From Candidatus Zixiibacteriota bacterium (GTDB lineage: Bacteria; Zixibacteria; MSB-5A5; GN15; JAAZOE01), in contig JAGLON010000012.1 in NCBI GenBank assembly GCA_023138975.1, positions 1 through 64,000 of the forward strand: a stretch of DNA of 64,000 nucleotides, given 5' to 3'. The notes beneath the pieces were generated by a model, which searched no databases, had not been told where the DNA came from, and saw nothing but the letters and a program-made list of their open reading frames with translations. Numbering within the stretch: position 1 is the stretch's first letter; every line of letters starts with the position of its first letter. The position numbers were made by a program, and so were the translations under genes. Of this stretch, positions 1 through 11,755 are shown piece after piece.

Positions 1-23
1 AAACTATGTCTTGACACTGAACA

Positions 24-39
24 GTCCACATCTGCCGGA
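24..39. repeat. REP-like half-site left of the RAYT gene
   Basis: The ten bases ACATCTGCCG at 28-37 are identical to the right arm of the palindrome at 612-633 on the other side of the transposase gene. Only one arm is visible here; the matching left arm is absent from bases 1-27. RAYT enzymes are known to sit between REP elements they recognise, so this is probably a degenerate copy. Confidence 0.55.
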
Positions 40-81
40 TTATGTGATGGATTTCCTCTGAAACCATCGCTATATTGTAAT

Positions 82-549
82 ATGGTCGTGAGAAAAAGAC
101 TCAATCTATCCGGTCCCGCACAAGTTTTCATTACAACAACTGTCCACAACTGGATTCCCGTTTTTCATAAGGATAGCGTAGCTGTTATCTTATTGGATCA
201 ATTAAGAGAAGCTCTGCACTACTTTCACGTGGAAGCAATTGGCTATGTACTCATGCCTTCTCATCTCCATGCTTTGCTATATTTTCATCAGGTTGAACAG
301 TTATCTAAGTTCATGCAAAGTTTTAAGATTCTCTCAGCAAAAAAACTAAAGAGTGAAATACCAGAGAGCATTAATAGGCAAATGATTGTAAAGAATAGCT
401 TTAGATTCTGGAAACCAAGGTTTGATGACTTGATCATAGAATCAAGAAAACAGTTTTTGATTAAACTCGAATACATTCATAACAATCCGGTTAGGAAAGG
501 ATTGGTTTTAGCAGCAACCGACTGGAAATATTCGAGCGCAGGAGATTAG
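82..549 (+). CDS. REP-associated tyrosine transposase (IS200-like Y1 family)
   Basis: This 155-residue protein belongs to the Y1 transposase superfamily and resembles the RAYT branch, which nicks single-stranded REP hairpins. The HUH metal-binding motif is visible as HLH in MPSHLHALL near residues 75-83. The candidate catalytic tyrosine lies in YIHNNPVRKG near residue 131, a hallmark sequence of the family. The length matches single-domain RAYTs (about 150-180 residues). It starts at an ATG at 82 without a strong Shine-Dalgarno site. Palindromic elements sharing ACATCTGCCG lie on both sides, which supports RAYT over a mobile IS200. No second transposase gene (TnpB) is present. It may be a domesticated housekeeping copy. 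Confidence 0.85.
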   Translation: MVVRKRLNLSGPAQVFITTTVHNWIPVFHKDSVAVILLDQLREALHYFHVEAIGYVLMPSHLHALLYFHQVEQLSKFMQSFKILSAKKLKSEIPESINRQMIVKNSFRFWKPRFDDLIIESRKQFLIKLEYIHNNPVRKGLVLAATDWKYSSAGD

Positions 550-611
550 TTGAAAGGCCAATCTGGGATTATACCTATTAACAAAGATTTGTATATCGTC
601 TAATTGAACCT

Positions 612-633
612 CGGCAGATGTGGACATCTGCCG
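612..633. repeat. REP-like palindrome right of the RAYT gene
   Basis: CGGCAGATGT at 612-621 and ACATCTGCCG at 624-633 are perfect 10-base inverted arms separated by two bases. The right arm recurs at 28-37, left of the transposase. This is the expected configuration of a RAYT with its REP substrates. Confidence 0.7.
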
Positions 634-723
634 GACACAATAGAGGCGCAACCTGTAGGTTGAAAACCCCTGGCTATAGTGCCCTTTAGGGTAGGTTTCG
701 ACATTCTTATACCAGTATTCGTT

Positions 724-744
724 GGCGCACGGGGACAGTACGCC
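724..744. repeat. Second GC-rich palindromic element
   Basis: GGCGCAC and GTACGCC form seven-base inverted arms with one mismatch around GGGGACA. The element lies between the RAYT gene and the end of metF. It differs in sequence from the 612-633 palindrome. It may be another dispersed intergenic repeat, but only one copy is visible in this window. Confidence 0.4.
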
Positions 745-799
745 GGGCACAAAATATTATACAGACATGAATAGATAATCTTCCATAAAATAAAATGTA

Positions 800-1741
800 T
801 TACAATTTATTCAACACCTCAATCACTGAGCCGGCGTCGTTGAGGATATAAAAATGAATACAGGGCACTCCGGCATCTGCCAGCTCACGGCATTGCTTCA
901 CGCCCCAGTTAAGGCCTATCTCGCGTGCGTTCTTGGGCGAAGCCATGATCTCATCAACTAACTCATCCGGCATATCGACATGAAAATTCCGAGGGATACT
1001 TTTTAGCTGATGTTTGCTATAGATAATTTTAACGCCAGGAATAATCGGAACCGTTATCCCCGCATCCCGGCAGGCTTCGACAAACGAGAAGAAACTTTTA
1101 TTCTCAAAAAACATTTGTGTCGAGATGTAGTCGGCTCCGGCATCAACTTTTTCCTTGAGATACATAATATCGGTTTTGAGGTTGGGTGCTTCACTATGTT
1201 TTTCAGGATAACCGCAGACACCGACAGACATGTCTATCGGTTCACTGTTGGCAATGTCTTCGAGGTATTTCCCCTGCTTCAAATCGTTAAGCTGCCTGAC
1301 CAGATCGGCGGCATATATGTTTTTTGTTCTATCTGCACGTTTCGGTTTTTTATAATTCAGTTCATCACCGCGAATCGCCATAACGTTTTCGATACCGAGG
1401 AAATTCAGCTCTATCATAGCGTCTTCAGTTTCCTCACGGGTAAACCCTCGGCACAGCAAATGCGGTACGGTGTCGATATTGTAACGGTTTTGAATAACCG
1501 AACAGATACTAATCGTCCCCGGCCGTTTTTTACTCATGCGCCGAATGATTGTTCCATCATCCAGTTCATCATAAGCAGCTTCGGCTGAATGAGAAGTTAC
1601 ATCAATAAAAGGCGGCGAATAGGGTAACAGTTGCTCGACAACATCAAGAATATCGCGCACGCTTTTACCCCGCTTGGGAGGAATAATTTCGTAGCTGAAG
1701 AGCGTCTCTTTGGCCTTGTCAAAATGCTCAATGACTCTCAT
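800..1741 (-). CDS. metF: 5,10-methylenetetrahydrofolate reductase
   Basis: MetF reduces 5,10-methylene-THF to 5-methyl-THF, the methyl donor used by MetH. The 313-residue protein has the family TIM-barrel pattern: IIPPKRG near the N-terminus, GIENVMAIRGDE near residues 116-127, and later MSVGVCGYPEKH and STQMFFENK, which are flavin and folate-pocket segments. Length is normal (about 290-320). It is the last gene of the methionine operon, 68 bases downstream of metH on the same strand, so methyl-donor production is co-expressed with its consumer. No clear terminator follows it before the palindromes at 612-744. Confidence 0.95.
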   Translation of the reverse strand: MRVIEHFDKAKETLFSYEIIPPKRGKSVRDILDVVEQLLPYSPPFIDVTSHSAEAAYDELDDGTIIRRMSKKRPGTISICSVIQNRYNIDTVPHLLCRGFTREETEDAMIELNFLGIENVMAIRGDELNYKKPKRADRTKNIYAADLVRQLNDLKQGKYLEDIANSEPIDMSVGVCGYPEKHSEAPNLKTDIMYLKEKVDAGADYISTQMFFENKSFFSFVEACRDAGITVPIIPGVKIIYSKHQLKSIPRNFHVDMPDELVDEIMASPKNAREIGLNWGVKQCRELADAGVPCIHFYILNDAGSVIEVLNKL

Positions 1742-1809
1742 TGGCTTACCTTTCTATAACAGATAAAACAGGTATACGACATAAATACTCCCCAACAACA
1801 GATATCTTG

Positions 1810-4800
1810 TTAAAACAAATTCGCCGAGAGCCATTTTCTCGCGTCGCTCTCAGATTGACCCTTACGCAAGGAATAATTCTCAACCTGATCGTCGCCAATC
1901 CGTCCCACCGCGAAATAACTTGATTCGGGCAACGCAAAATACCAACCGGAAACCGAGGCCAGAGGCATCATCAGATAATTCTCGGTCAGTTCCACGCCAA
2001 TATTTTCCGGAACGTTGAGCAAATTAAATAAGATTTCCTTTTCGCTATGATCGGGACAGACCGGATACCCCGGTGCCGGACGGATACCGGTGTATCTTGT
2101 ATTGGTTGCCCATTCTCCCGGAGGAGAAGGCGGTTCATAGCCCCAAAATTCCTGCCGCACCCTTTGATGCATCCGCTCCGCTAATGCTTCGACCAATCTG
2201 TCAGCTAAGGCTCTAAAGATAATACTGTTATAATCATCGTGAGCCTTCTCAAACTCAGCGCATATTTCATCAACACCAAATCCGGCACTGACAGCGAAGG
2301 CTCCGAAATAATCCTTGCAGGAGCTATCTTTCGGAGCGATAAAATCAGCAAGCGAAAAGTTTGGTTTACCGGCCGGTTTTTCCTTTTGCTGTCTTAAAAA
2401 ATGAAAAACGGCCAAAGCTTCGGTTCGTTTTTCATCCTTATAAATTTCAATATCTTCTTCGATAGAGTTAGCAGGAAATAGTCCGATGACAGCATGGGCC
2501 CGGATAGTTTTGTTAGTAACTATATCATCTAATATCCGGTTGGCATCATCAAACAACCGCTGTGGTTCGCCGCCCAGAAAATCAACTTCAAGTATCCGGG
2601 GATACCTGCCGGGTAAATCAAAGGCGTTAAAAAACGGCGTCCAATCTATATATGGTCTCAGTTCCGATATATCATAGTCGTTAAAGCAATGAATTCCCGT
2701 TTTTACCGGTTTCGGAGCCTTATATTCATTCCAATTGATCTTGAATTTATTCTGCCGGGCTTTGTCAATCGTCACAATCCTGATTTTGGTCAAGCGCGAT
2801 TCACGGTCTTTTCTTATTCCGGCATAGTCCTTTTTAAGACTCTTTATATATTCGACTTTTTTATCACCGCTCATCAGTTTACTCAATACTCCTATACTTC
2901 GCGAAGCATCCGGCACATGCACCAGAGGTCCATTGTAGTTCGGTTCGATTTTTACGGCCGTATGCAAACGTGATGTGGTCGCACCTCCGATTAACAGCGG
3001 CGTAGAAAATTCCTGCCGCTCCATTTCGGATGCAACCTGACACATCTCCTCCAGTGACGGAGTGATCAACCCGCTCAATCCGATAATATCAGCCTTTTCA
3101 TTTTGGGCAGTTTCGAGAATTTTTTCCGACGGAACCATCACGCCGAGGTCAACGACTTCATAGTTATTGCATTCCATGACGATACGGGTAATATTTTTGC
3201 CAATATCATGCACATCCCCCTTCACCGTCGCCAGAACAATCTTCCCTGCCTTCTTTGCTCCACCGGCACGAGCCGCTTCGAGATGCGGCTGTAATATCGC
3301 CACCGCCTTTTTCATCACTCGCGCGCTTCGGATAACCTGAGGCAAAAACATTTTCCCGGCACCGAACAAGTCACCGACTTCATTCATACCATCCATCAGA
3401 GGCCCCTCGATAATGGCTACCGCCTCCTTGTATTTATCAAGTGCCTCGGCCAAATCAGGCTCAATATAATCAATAATACCGTTCACCAGCGCATAGGAAA
3501 ATCTTTTTTCCAGAGTCTCCCTACGCCAGGATAAGTCGGTTTTATCTTTTTTCTTGGTGCCTTTGACATTAGAAGCCTGGTCGGTCAATCGAGCCGTTGC
3601 GTCTGGTCTGCGGTTAAAAATAACATCTTCAACCAACTCCCGAATGTCTTCAGGAATTTCCTCAAACACCGCCAATTGCCCGGCGTTGACGATACCCATA
3701 TCTAACCCGGCCTTGATGGCATAATAGAGAAAAACCGAGTGCATGGCTTCGCGCACGGCATTATTGCCCCGAAACGAAAACGACAAGTTGCTGATTCCGC
3801 CGCTGAATAAACAATGAGGCAGTTCTTCTTTCAAGGTTTTGCAGGCCTCAATAAACGCCACGCCATAATCATTGTGCTCGTCCATACCGGTTGCGATAGT
3901 AAGGATATTGGTATCGAAAATAATATCTTCGGCGGGAAAGTTTGCCTTCTCGGTTAGTACTTTATAGGCTCGTTTGCAAACTTCAACTTTATGCTCGTAG
4001 GTAACCGCCTGCCCTTTCTCATCGAACGCCATAACGACAGCGGCCGCGCCGTAACGCCGAATTAATCTCGCCCGGCGGATAAACTCCTCTTCGCCATCCT
4101 TGAGGCTTATTGAATTTACTATCCCCTTACCCTGAAGACACCGCAGGCCGGCTTCTATGACCGAGAAATCTGATGAGTCTATCATCACCGGAACCCTGCT
4201 AATATCAGGGTCGGAGGCAATCAAATTCAGGAAAGCCGGCATCGAGGTCAAGGCGTCAAGCATAGCGTCATCCATGTTGACGTCAATAATCTGAGCGCCT
4301 TTTTCAACTTGATCACGAGCGACTTTCATGGCCGCTTCATGGTTTTCCCCTTTGATAAGCTTGGCGAATTTTTTGGAACCGGCAACATTGGTGCGTTCAC
4401 CTATATTAATAAACAGCGAATCCGGAGAAATCGTCAACGGTTCCAGTCCACTTAAACGGCAATGCTTTGGAGCTGTCGGTACGACCCTGGGGGGGATGTT
4501 TGAGACCGCTTTGGCAATGGCTTTTATATGCTCCGGAGTTGTCCCGCAGCAGCCGCCGACTATATTCACCAGCCCGCTTTCAGCAAACTCCTTAATAATC
4601 CCGGCCATATATTCCGGATCATCATTATAATTACCAAGTTCATCGGGCAATCCGGCATTGGGGTGAACCGATATCGGTGCTTCTGCTTTTTTTGCCAACT
4701 CGACTAAAAACGGCCTGAGTAATTTTGCACCCATAGCGCAGTTTAATCCAATACACATTGGCCCAGCATGGCGGATGGAATTAATAAACGCCTCGGAGGT

Positions 4801-5472
4801 TTGCCCCGAAAGAGTCCTCCCGCTGGAATCAATGATTGTCCCGGAAATCCATATCGGAAGACGAATGTTTTTCTCGTTGAAAATTTCCTGAATCGCATAA
4901 ATCGCCGCTTTGGCATTAAGAGTGTCAAAAACCGTTTCGACCAACAGAACATCCGCACCGCCGTCAATCAGTCCTTCGGCCTGAGTCTTATACGAGTCTG
5001 CCATATCCTTAAACGTCACCGCCCGAAAACCGGGATTCTCCACATCGGGCGACATCGAACAGGCTTTGTTGGTCGGCCCCATACTGCCGGCGACAAACCG
5101 GGGAGTTTTGTAATCATTCTCATCAATGGCCATGCGGGCAATTTTCGCCGCATCTTTATTTATCTCATAAACATGAGCTTCTGTTTGATAGTCAGCGTGA
5201 GAGATAGCCGTTCCATTAAACGTATTGGTAGAAACAATATCTGCTCCGGCATCAAGGAAGCTCTTATGTATATCCTTGATAATGCCCGGCTGTGTGAGAC
5301 ACAGGAGATCATTATTCCCGAATAAATCAGACGGATGATCCTTGAATCGTTCCCCTCGAAAATCAGCCTCTTTGAGATGATAGGACTGTATCATCGTCCC
5401 CATCGCGCCATCCAGGACCAATATTCTCCGGGTCAAAAGCTTGTCTATTTTACTATCCTTGGCATTGGTCAT
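1810..5472 (-). CDS. metH: Cobalamin-dependent methionine synthase
   Basis: MetH transfers a methyl group from methyl-THF through cobalamin to homocysteine. All four modules are present in its 1220 residues: a homocysteine-binding domain (residues about 1-330, zinc cysteines in IGLNCAMGA and [10 protein letters not shown]), a pterin-binding domain (about 350-620), the cobalamin cap and Rossmann domain (about 650-890, with DVHDIG near residue 752 whose His ligates cobalt), and a C-terminal AdoMet-binding reactivation domain with [12 protein letters not shown]. Length matches E. coli MetH (1227). It begins 2 bases after the end of lysC, so the two are probably translationally coupled. The organism must make or import B12. 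Confidence 0.97.
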   Translation of the reverse strand: MTNAKDSKIDKLLTRRILVLDGAMGTMIQSYHLKEADFRGERFKDHPSDLFGNNDLLCLTQPGIIKDIHKSFLDAGADIVSTNTFNGTAISHADYQTEAHVYEINKDAAKIARMAIDENDYKTPRFVAGSMGPTNKACSMSPDVENPGFRAVTFKDMADSYKTQAEGLIDGGADVLLVETVFDTLNAKAAIYAIQEIFNEKNIRLPIWISGTIIDSSGRTLSGQTSEAFINSIRHAGPMCIGLNCAMGAKLLRPFLVELAKKAEAPISVHPNAGLPDELGNYNDDPEYMAGIIKEFAESGLVNIVGGCCGTTPEHIKAIAKAVSNIPPRVVPTAPKHCRLSGLEPLTISPDSLFINIGERTNVAGSKKFAKLIKGENHEAAMKVARDQVEKGAQIIDVNMDDAMLDALTSMPAFLNLIASDPDISRVPVMIDSSDFSVIEAGLRCLQGKGIVNSISLKDGEEEFIRRARLIRRYGAAAVVMAFDEKGQAVTYEHKVEVCKRAYKVLTEKANFPAEDIIFDTNILTIATGMDEHNDYGVAFIEACKTLKEELPHCLFSGGISNLSFSFRGNNAVREAMHSVFLYYAIKAGLDMGIVNAGQLAVFEEIPEDIRELVEDVIFNRRPDATARLTDQASNVKGTKKKDKTDLSWRRETLEKRFSYALVNGIIDYIEPDLAEALDKYKEAVAIIEGPLMDGMNEVGDLFGAGKMFLPQVIRSARVMKKAVAILQPHLEAARAGGAKKAGKIVLATVKGDVHDIGKNITRIVMECNNYEVVDLGVMVPSEKILETAQNEKADIIGLSGLITPSLEEMCQVASEMERQEFSTPLLIGGATTSRLHTAVKIEPNYNGPLVHVPDASRSIGVLSKLMSGDKKVEYIKSLKKDYAGIRKDRESRLTKIRIVTIDKARQNKFKINWNEYKAPKPVKTGIHCFNDYDISELRPYIDWTPFFNAFDLPGRYPRILEVDFLGGEPQRLFDDANRILDDIVTNKTIRAHAVIGLFPANSIEEDIEIYKDEKRTEALAVFHFLRQQKEKPAGKPNFSLADFIAPKDSSCKDYFGAFAVSAGFGVDEICAEFEKAHDDYNSIIFRALADRLVEALAERMHQRVRQEFWGYEPPSPPGEWATNTRYTGIRPAPGYPVCPDHSEKEILFNLLNVPENIGVELTENYLMMPLASVSGWYFALPESSYFAVGRIGDDQVENYSLRKGQSESDARKWLSANLF

Positions 5473-5474
5473 AC

Positions 5475-6866
5475 TTATCCTATTCTGAAACGGGTGGGCA
5501 TAGGCCTCTTATTAATTCTCGGCAACTCCGGGAAAAATCCTCTATGGATAGCCTTAACCGTCCGTTCCAATTCATCTCTTCTCACCACAATATAAGAGGC
5601 TACCGCTTCTGAACCAACAAAACAAAAGCGCGCTTTGACACCATTTTTCGCCAAAGCAGAAAGTGCTATTCCAGCAACATCATTATCTTCTCCGCACTGT
5701 TCTCCTACCATAGCTACTACGGCAATATTGTCGTCTGTGTTGATACTGGAAATTCCCGGAAGACTTAATATTCTAAGGGACTCAATAGCTAGGCCACAAT
5801 CCTGTCTGGATAATAGAATATTAATTCGCGACTGCGAGGTCATCAATGACTTAATTTCAAGTTCATTTTTATCCAGGGCATCAATTACTTTTGATAGAAT
5901 CCCCGGATTCATCCCTAATCCTGTCCCGGATAAAGTGACGATACCCAGCGTATCATCGGCGGAAATACTTTTTATATTTCCTTCACCCGCTTCCACATCT
6001 TGAATAATTGTCATAGGCAAATCAACTCGGGCTGACTTAATATTAAAAATCCGAACCGGAATATTTTTTTCAATCAAAGGTGCAACAGTCAGGGGATGGA
6101 TAATCTTGGTTCCGAACGATGATAGTTCCTCAGCCTCACAAAAAGATACCCGGCTGACACCTTGAGTCAATTCTCCGCATTTGGGATCGGTACTGCGAAT
6201 TCCATCAACATCTTTCCAGAGATCAACCGAAAGCGCGCCTACACAAGAAGCAATTGCTGATGCGCTGTAATCTGTCCCGCCTCGGCCGAGGAGAATAATA
6301 CGACCGGTATCAGAGACACCATAAAACCCGGGAATCACATAAGAGCCGGTCGGGAGAACGATAGCTCGAATTAGAATTCGGGTTTTATTTAGGTCAACTC
6401 TGGCAGAACCGTTCACACCATGTGTAGTTAGACCTATCTCCTCGGGCAGGGCGAGATTTATATTTATCCTCTGTGATTGAAAAATAGTCGCAAGAATAAG
6501 GGCAGAAATTCTTTCGCCGTACGTCAAAGCCTCATCTCTATTTTCCGACCCGATTAGTAGTGAGTGCAATTGAAACAGCAACTCGTTTAGTTTACAAACC
6601 AGATCAGTTCGGACATCCGGATTCAGTTCACAAAAATCAATAAACTTTGTTGCCCTATGACGAATACTCTTTACTGTCTGCTCTATACTTTCCTCTGTTT
6701 TGTTTTCGTCATCAAACGCTCTAATAAGCTGATCTGTTGTCCCATAGAATGCGGAAACGACAACAATGATCGGATGACAGTATTTTTTTAATACCGTTAT
6801 AATCGGGCCAATATCCTCGGGCTCTTTCAGGATTGAGCCGCCAAGTTTCACTACGATCTGACTCAT
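5475..6866 (-). CDS. lysC: Aspartate kinase, monofunctional
   Basis: Aspartokinase phosphorylates aspartate, the first step of the aspartate family. The N-terminal KLGGS motif and the kinase-fold segment [14 protein letters not shown] (near residues 200-215) are clear. Two ACT segments follow at the C-terminus (around [12 protein letters not shown] and [10 protein letters not shown]), which normally give allosteric feedback. I place the start at the ATG at 6866, which follows GGAG at seven bases and overlaps the asd stop as ATGA; a GTG two codons earlier is the alternative. Its presence inside the methionine operon suggests a kinase isozyme dedicated to methionine synthesis. Which amino acid inhibits it cannot be told from sequence. 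Confidence 0.93.
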   Translation of the reverse strand: MSQIVVKLGGSILKEPEDIGPIITVLKKYCHPIIVVVSAFYGTTDQLIRAFDDENKTEESIEQTVKSIRHRATKFIDFCELNPDVRTDLVCKLNELLFQLHSLLIGSENRDEALTYGERISALILATIFQSQRININLALPEEIGLTTHGVNGSARVDLNKTRILIRAIVLPTGSYVIPGFYGVSDTGRIILLGRGGTDYSASAIASCVGALSVDLWKDVDGIRSTDPKCGELTQGVSRVSFCEAEELSSFGTKIIHPLTVAPLIEKNIPVRIFNIKSARVDLPMTIIQDVEAGEGNIKSISADDTLGIVTLSGTGLGMNPGILSKVIDALDKNELEIKSLMTSQSRINILLSRQDCGLAIESLRILSLPGISSINTDDNIAVVAMVGEQCGEDNDVAGIALSALAKNGVKARFCFVGSEAVASYIVVRRDELERTVKAIHRGFFPELPRINKRPMPTRFRIG

Positions 6867-7903
6867 AGGCACTCTCCATATCTCGAGACAAACAACTCAG
6901 CATTGGCGACTGAACCTCCGGCCGCTCCTCGAATAAGATTGTTTACCATGAGGACGAATTTGAATCCGTCGGGAGTTGTTTGTAATCGTCCGATTTCCAC
7001 AGTCATCCCAAAAGGATTCCCATGAAAAGCTGTCCTTGGCTGGGGATAATTACTATTTTCATGATACGTCAATGGTTTATCTGGCAGAGTCTTCAGAGAT
7101 GCGTCGTTATAAGAGAACTCATTCCAACTTCTGATAATATCTTTTTCCGATGGTCTTTGCTCGCATTCAATCCATACCGCCTCAGTATGCCCAAATAGAA
7201 CCGGAACTCGCACGCAGGTTGCCGAAACAGGAATTTCATGGCCGATAATCTTACTCAATTCAACGCCGATTTTGTCTTCTTCCCCGGGAATAAATGGAAT
7301 AATATTTCCAAGCGCGTCCAGAGAAGCCACTCCCGGATAACCTGCTCCGGACAGTGACTGATAGGTTGCGACGATAACCTTCTTGATGCCAAATTTTATC
7401 AGTGGAGCCACGGCTAATGCCAGACCGGAAACAGCGCAGTTGCTGTTGCAAACGACAAACCCATTTTGAGGAAATCCCTGCTTCCCAATCAGGCTTATCG
7501 AGGAAGCGTTGATTTCAGGGATTATCAAAGGTACTTCTAATGACAACCTGTTCACTCCGGCATTGGAAAATACAAAATATCCAGAGTCACGCAATTTAGG
7601 TTCTATCTCTTTGGCGACATCTGTTGGAAGAGCACAAAAAACTATCTTGATATTCTTTCGAGATAATTCATCCATCGAAAAGCAACTTAAAGGTAAGTCC
7701 TTTAAATAATCAGGCATTGCAAGCGGAAGATGCCAATTGATGTCCCGACTGAATATCTGGTTGGCCCGGCTATCAGACCCCGTCAGGCAAGCCAGTTCGA
7801 ATACAGGATGATCTGCCAGAAGCAGGCAGAAGGCCTGACCGACAATCCCAGTAGCGCCCAGAACCGCCACCGGAATTTTATCTGAGGAGAAACTATGCAT
7901 CAT
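6863..7903 (-). CDS. asd: Aspartate-semialdehyde dehydrogenase
   Basis: Asd reduces aspartyl phosphate to aspartate semialdehyde with NADPH. The dinucleotide-binding motif VAVLGATGIVGQ starts near residue 12, and the catalytic cysteine lies in CNSNCAVSGLALA. The form is the longer archaeal/fungal-like class (about 345 residues). The longest frame starts at 7942, but the ATGs at 7903/7900 follow a GGGG stretch and overlap the end of hom slightly, so I prefer a start there. It overlaps lysC by four bases (ATGA). Position between hom and lysC fits a tightly coupled five-gene block making and consuming aspartate semialdehyde for methionine. Confidence 0.92.
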   Translation of the reverse strand: MMHSFSSDKIPVAVLGATGIVGQAFCLLLADHPVFELACLTGSDSRANQIFSRDINWHLPLAMPDYLKDLPLSCFSMDELSRKNIKIVFCALPTDVAKEIEPKLRDSGYFVFSNAGVNRLSLEVPLIIPEINASSISLIGKQGFPQNGFVVCNSNCAVSGLALAVAPLIKFGIKKVIVATYQSLSGAGYPGVASLDALGNIIPFIPGEEDKIGVELSKIIGHEIPVSATCVRVPVLFGHTEAVWIECEQRPSEKDIIRSWNEFSYNDASLKTLPDKPLTYHENSNYPQPRTAFHGNPFGMTVEIGRLQTTPDGFKFVLMVNNLIRGAAGGSVANAELFVSRYGECL

Positions 7904-9125
7904 TGCCCCAATCATCCCCAAGCTGTTCTGGTAATATCGCAAGAAAGGAGTTTGAATTTATAAATTCTAAGGACTTACACAATTTGCTCAAATTGACCCA
8001 AGCTGTGGCAAAGGTCAGCGAATCACTTTGTCGAATTCGAAAATTCTCAATTGCCGAGGACTCAGCCAGCCAATCCAGACTATCACCGCGAATATATACA
8101 TTCTTTAATATTTCAGCTGTCTGGAAATGTGTTCCACTTATTTGCTTATTCCGGAAATACTTGCCGCCTTCAGATAAGAAGTTAATATCAGAGACAACTG
8201 CGGAGGCCGTTGGACGGCTCCCGGCTCCCTTGCCAAATATCAAATGATGCCCAAAGGATGAGTCACTGTTAACAACAACCGCATTACCAGCGCCCTCTAT
8301 CGAATAAAGGATATCATCATGTGGAATAAATACCGGAGCTACTATATTCGAAATGTGTGAGTCAATAACCTTACCCTCTCCGACTAATTTTATCCGGCAA
8401 TTATTTTTCGATGCCATGACGATGTCATCGCACGAAATATTTTGAATGCCAAACATGGGGATATCACCCGGTGCAACAGTCACCCCAAAAGCATGTGCTG
8501 CCAGAATCGATAGTTTATAACGGGTATCATCACCTTTTATGTCCAGCGATGGGTCAGATTCAGCAAATCCTAATCGCTGAGCTTCAGCCAGAGCATCATC
8601 AATACTACTTTTACCTTCCTGCATACAACTGAGGATAAACTGCGATGAAGCGTTGAAAACACCCGATATGGAATCAATTGGTAAGGAAGGATAATAGTTT
8701 TCCAGCGTATTGATAATCGGAATACTACCGCAAGTTGAGGCTTCATATAACAGGGTAGTATTATTTTCATCCGCCAACCGTTGAAGCTCATCGAAATTCT
8801 CGGCAATCAGTTTTTTATTAGCCGATATAACCGGCTTACCCCGCTTAAGCGCCGAGGTTACGATATCATACGCCGCTTGAGCATCATCTATAAGCTCAAC
8901 TATAACATCAAGAGTACTATCGTTTAACAATGCCTCAGGTTCATAAGAAAATATATCACTCGAAATGATTCGTTTCTTTGATTTTGCTTTTACGCACACT
9001 CCGGCGATTTCCGCTAATCTGAAATCATCTTCGCGAAGCAAATGATAGAGCCCCTGCCCCACCGTACCGAAGCCGAAAACTCCGAGTCGAAGCGGCCTAT
9101 TGTATTTTACTTCTCTACCCGGCAT
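7893..9125 (-). CDS. hom: Homoserine dehydrogenase
   Basis: Hom reduces aspartate semialdehyde to homoserine. The NAD(P)-binding motif GVFGFGTVGQG is at residues 14-24. The catalytic region ESDPSLDIKGDDTRYK holds the conserved Asp and Lys, and GAGSRPTASAVVSD is a family signature near residue 300. At 410 residues it is slightly short. After the catalytic domain there are about 85 residues that could be a degenerate ACT domain, so feedback by threonine may be weakened or lost. The ATG at 9125 lies within the end of metX (11-base overlap) and follows AAGGAG at about ten bases. Confidence 0.93.
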   Translation of the reverse strand: MPGREVKYNRPLRLGVFGFGTVGQGLYHLLREDDFRLAEIAGVCVKAKSKKRIISSDIFSYEPEALLNDSTLDVIVELIDDAQAAYDIVTSALKRGKPVISANKKLIAENFDELQRLADENNTTLLYEASTCGSIPIINTLENYYPSLPIDSISGVFNASSQFILSCMQEGKSSIDDALAEAQRLGFAESDPSLDIKGDDTRYKLSILAAHAFGVTVAPGDIPMFGIQNISCDDIVMASKNNCRIKLVGEGKVIDSHISNIVAPVFIPHDDILYSIEGAGNAVVVNSDSSFGHHLIFGKGAGSRPTASAVVSDINFLSEGGKYFRNKQISGTHFQTAEILKNVYIRGDSLDWLAESSAIENFRIRQSDSLTFATAWVNLSKLCKSLEFINSNSFLAILPEQLGDDWGNDA

Positions 9126-10134
9126 GATGCAAGTACTCCTTAATTATCTCCCGAAGTTGGTTAAACTCGATTAAAAAACCATCATGACCAAATTCCGAGT
9201 CAATCGTTCTATGGATAGCCCCAGAAATATGCGACGCGATAAACTCTTGTTCCGAAACAGGGAAAAGGTTATCTGATGTCACGCTGATAACAAGCGTGTG
9301 CGATGTGATTGTTTTCAGGACATCGGTTATTTTCCCTCGCTCCCGTCCCAGGTTATGGTTATCCATTGCATGAGACAAAAGCCAATAGGACTGCGCGGTA
9401 AACCGCTTCGCCAGTTTTTCTCCCTGATACTGCTGATAAGAGACTGCTTTGAATTGTCCCGAACCATCAATCTCATCCGCTTGAGTTTTCAAAAACGCTT
9501 CATAGGTACGATACGATAGCATCCCGATTGCGCGAGCCGCTTTTAGTCCGCTCTTGCCAGCCTCGGGAGAGTCTTCCTTCCAGGTCGCATCAGCCTCAAT
9601 CGCCATCCGCTGTGCTTCATTGAACGCCTTACCCCACGGCGAATGACGGACATTGGTCGCGATAGGAATGATATGTTCAATAATACCCGGCTCCATAACG
9701 GCCCATTCCAAAACCTGCTGGCCTCCCATCGAACCGCCGATTGCTATATGAATTTTCTCAATCTGCAGATTCTGTCGAAGCTCAATCATACTTCGAGCCA
9801 TATCTCGAACGGTAACTTGAGGAAATGTCCTGTAATATGGCCTGCCTGTATCGGCATTGATTGAAAGAGGGCCAGACGACCCATAACAAGAACCAAGCAT
9901 ATTGACGCAGATAATGAAATATTCTGACGGATCAAAAAGTTTCCCCGAACCAGCCAGACCCGGCCACCATTCAACAGGGTCCGAATTGGCCGTCAATGCA
10001 TGACAAATCCAAACTATGTTATCTCGGGCGGAATTGATTGTACCATAAGTGTGATACGCCAGCTCCAGACACTCAAGCTTCTCTCCACATTCAAGCGCAA
10101 ATGGTTCTTCAGATAAATAGCTATGAAACGACAT
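9115..10134 (-). CDS. metX: Homoserine O-acetyltransferase
   Basis: MetX activates homoserine with acetyl-CoA. It has the alpha/beta-hydrolase fold: nucleophile elbow GGSMGGQQ near residues 134-141, catalytic Asp in VTSDNLFPVSEQ, and His in SEFGHDGFLIE. Length is 339 residues, typical for MetX. It starts after GGAG nine bases upstream of ATG 10134 and lies 6 bases downstream of metY. Together with metY it implies direct sulfhydrylation through O-acetylhomoserine instead of the cystathionine route. Some members of this family use succinyl-CoA, and acyl preference cannot be assigned by eye. Confidence 0.93.
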   Translation of the reverse strand: MSFHSYLSEEPFALECGEKLECLELAYHTYGTINSARDNIVWICHALTANSDPVEWWPGLAGSGKLFDPSEYFIICVNMLGSCYGSSGPLSINADTGRPYYRTFPQVTVRDMARSMIELRQNLQIEKIHIAIGGSMGGQQVLEWAVMEPGIIEHIIPIATNVRHSPWGKAFNEAQRMAIEADATWKEDSPEAGKSGLKAARAIGMLSYRTYEAFLKTQADEIDGSGQFKAVSYQQYQGEKLAKRFTAQSYWLLSHAMDNHNLGRERGKITDVLKTITSHTLVISVTSDNLFPVSEQEFIASHISGAIHRTIDSEFGHDGFLIEFNQLREIIKEYLHHAG

Positions 10135-10140
10135 TTGCTT

Positions 10141-11466
<1,326 letters not shown>

Positions 11467-11509
11467 CTAATCAATCCTTACCAAACTCTCTCATTTGCAA
11501 AACAATAAT

Positions 11510-11544
11510 AAAAAAAGAGCCTTTCCGGTGGGAAAGGCTCTTTT
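11510..11544 (-). terminator. Intrinsic terminator in the methionine-operon leader (attenuator)
   Basis: On the minus strand a perfect 14-base stem, AAAAGAGCCTTTCC paired with GGAAAGGCTCTTTT (11531-11544 with 11513-11526), closes a four-base CACC loop. A run of seven U follows (11510-11516). It lies 36 bases downstream of the leader ORF stop and about 50 bases before metY. A terminator upstream of the first enzyme gene is the expected control element of an attenuated operon. Confidence 0.9.
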
Positions 11545-11606
11545 AAAAGCTCTGTTATCTGTCAGACAAATTCGTTACAACTAATTAAGTCTGCCTTTCC
11601 ACCCGG
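11525..11606 (-). promoter_or_regulatory. Predicted antiterminator pairing in the met leader
   Basis: The leader segment CCGGGTGGAAAGGC (minus strand, 11606-11593, codons 36-41 of the leader ORF) is complementary to GCCTTTCCCACCGG (11538-11525), which contains most of the terminator 5' arm and its loop. Only two central positions mismatch, or one G bulges. The two structures are mutually exclusive. A ribosome stalled at the upstream Met codons would leave the first segment free and favour antitermination. A ribosome that reaches the stop codon would cover it and allow termination. The mechanism is inferred; the complementarity is seen directly. Confidence 0.7.
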
Positions 11607-11712
11607 TATGTAGCATTGGCATCGCCATAGACATGCTCACCATAGCAGACATTCGCATTTCATTTGAGATGCGGATTAAAGGAACGAATATTTTTGTATC
11701 AAAATTTTTCAT
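11581..11712 (-). CDS. Methionine-rich leader peptide of the met operon
   Basis: A 43-codon ORF starts at ATG 11712 and ends at TAG 11581. Residues 19-33 read MRMSAMVSMSMAMPM: seven methionines in fifteen residues, against a background frequency of about one in forty. It continues LHTGWKGRLN, and this last stretch is encoded by the antiterminator strand. AAAGAG lies about nine bases before ATG 11712. A shorter form could start at ATG 11658 and would have 25 residues, but without a good ribosome site. The start is about 37 bases after the predicted transcription start. The ORF has no recognisable domain and its product is expected to act only through its translation, as in the trp and his leader peptides. 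Confidence 0.75.
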   Translation of the reverse strand: MKNFDTKIFVPLIRISNEMRMSAMVSMSMAMPMLHTGWKGRLN

Positions 11713-11755
11713 TATCATTTTCTCTTTACACGCTCTATCGGCGCATACTTCAAAT

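Noticed and set aside
1010..1588. Plus-strand frame of 192 residues opposite metF
   Set aside because: It is the reverse-strand shadow of a well-conserved gene and has no protein-like features.
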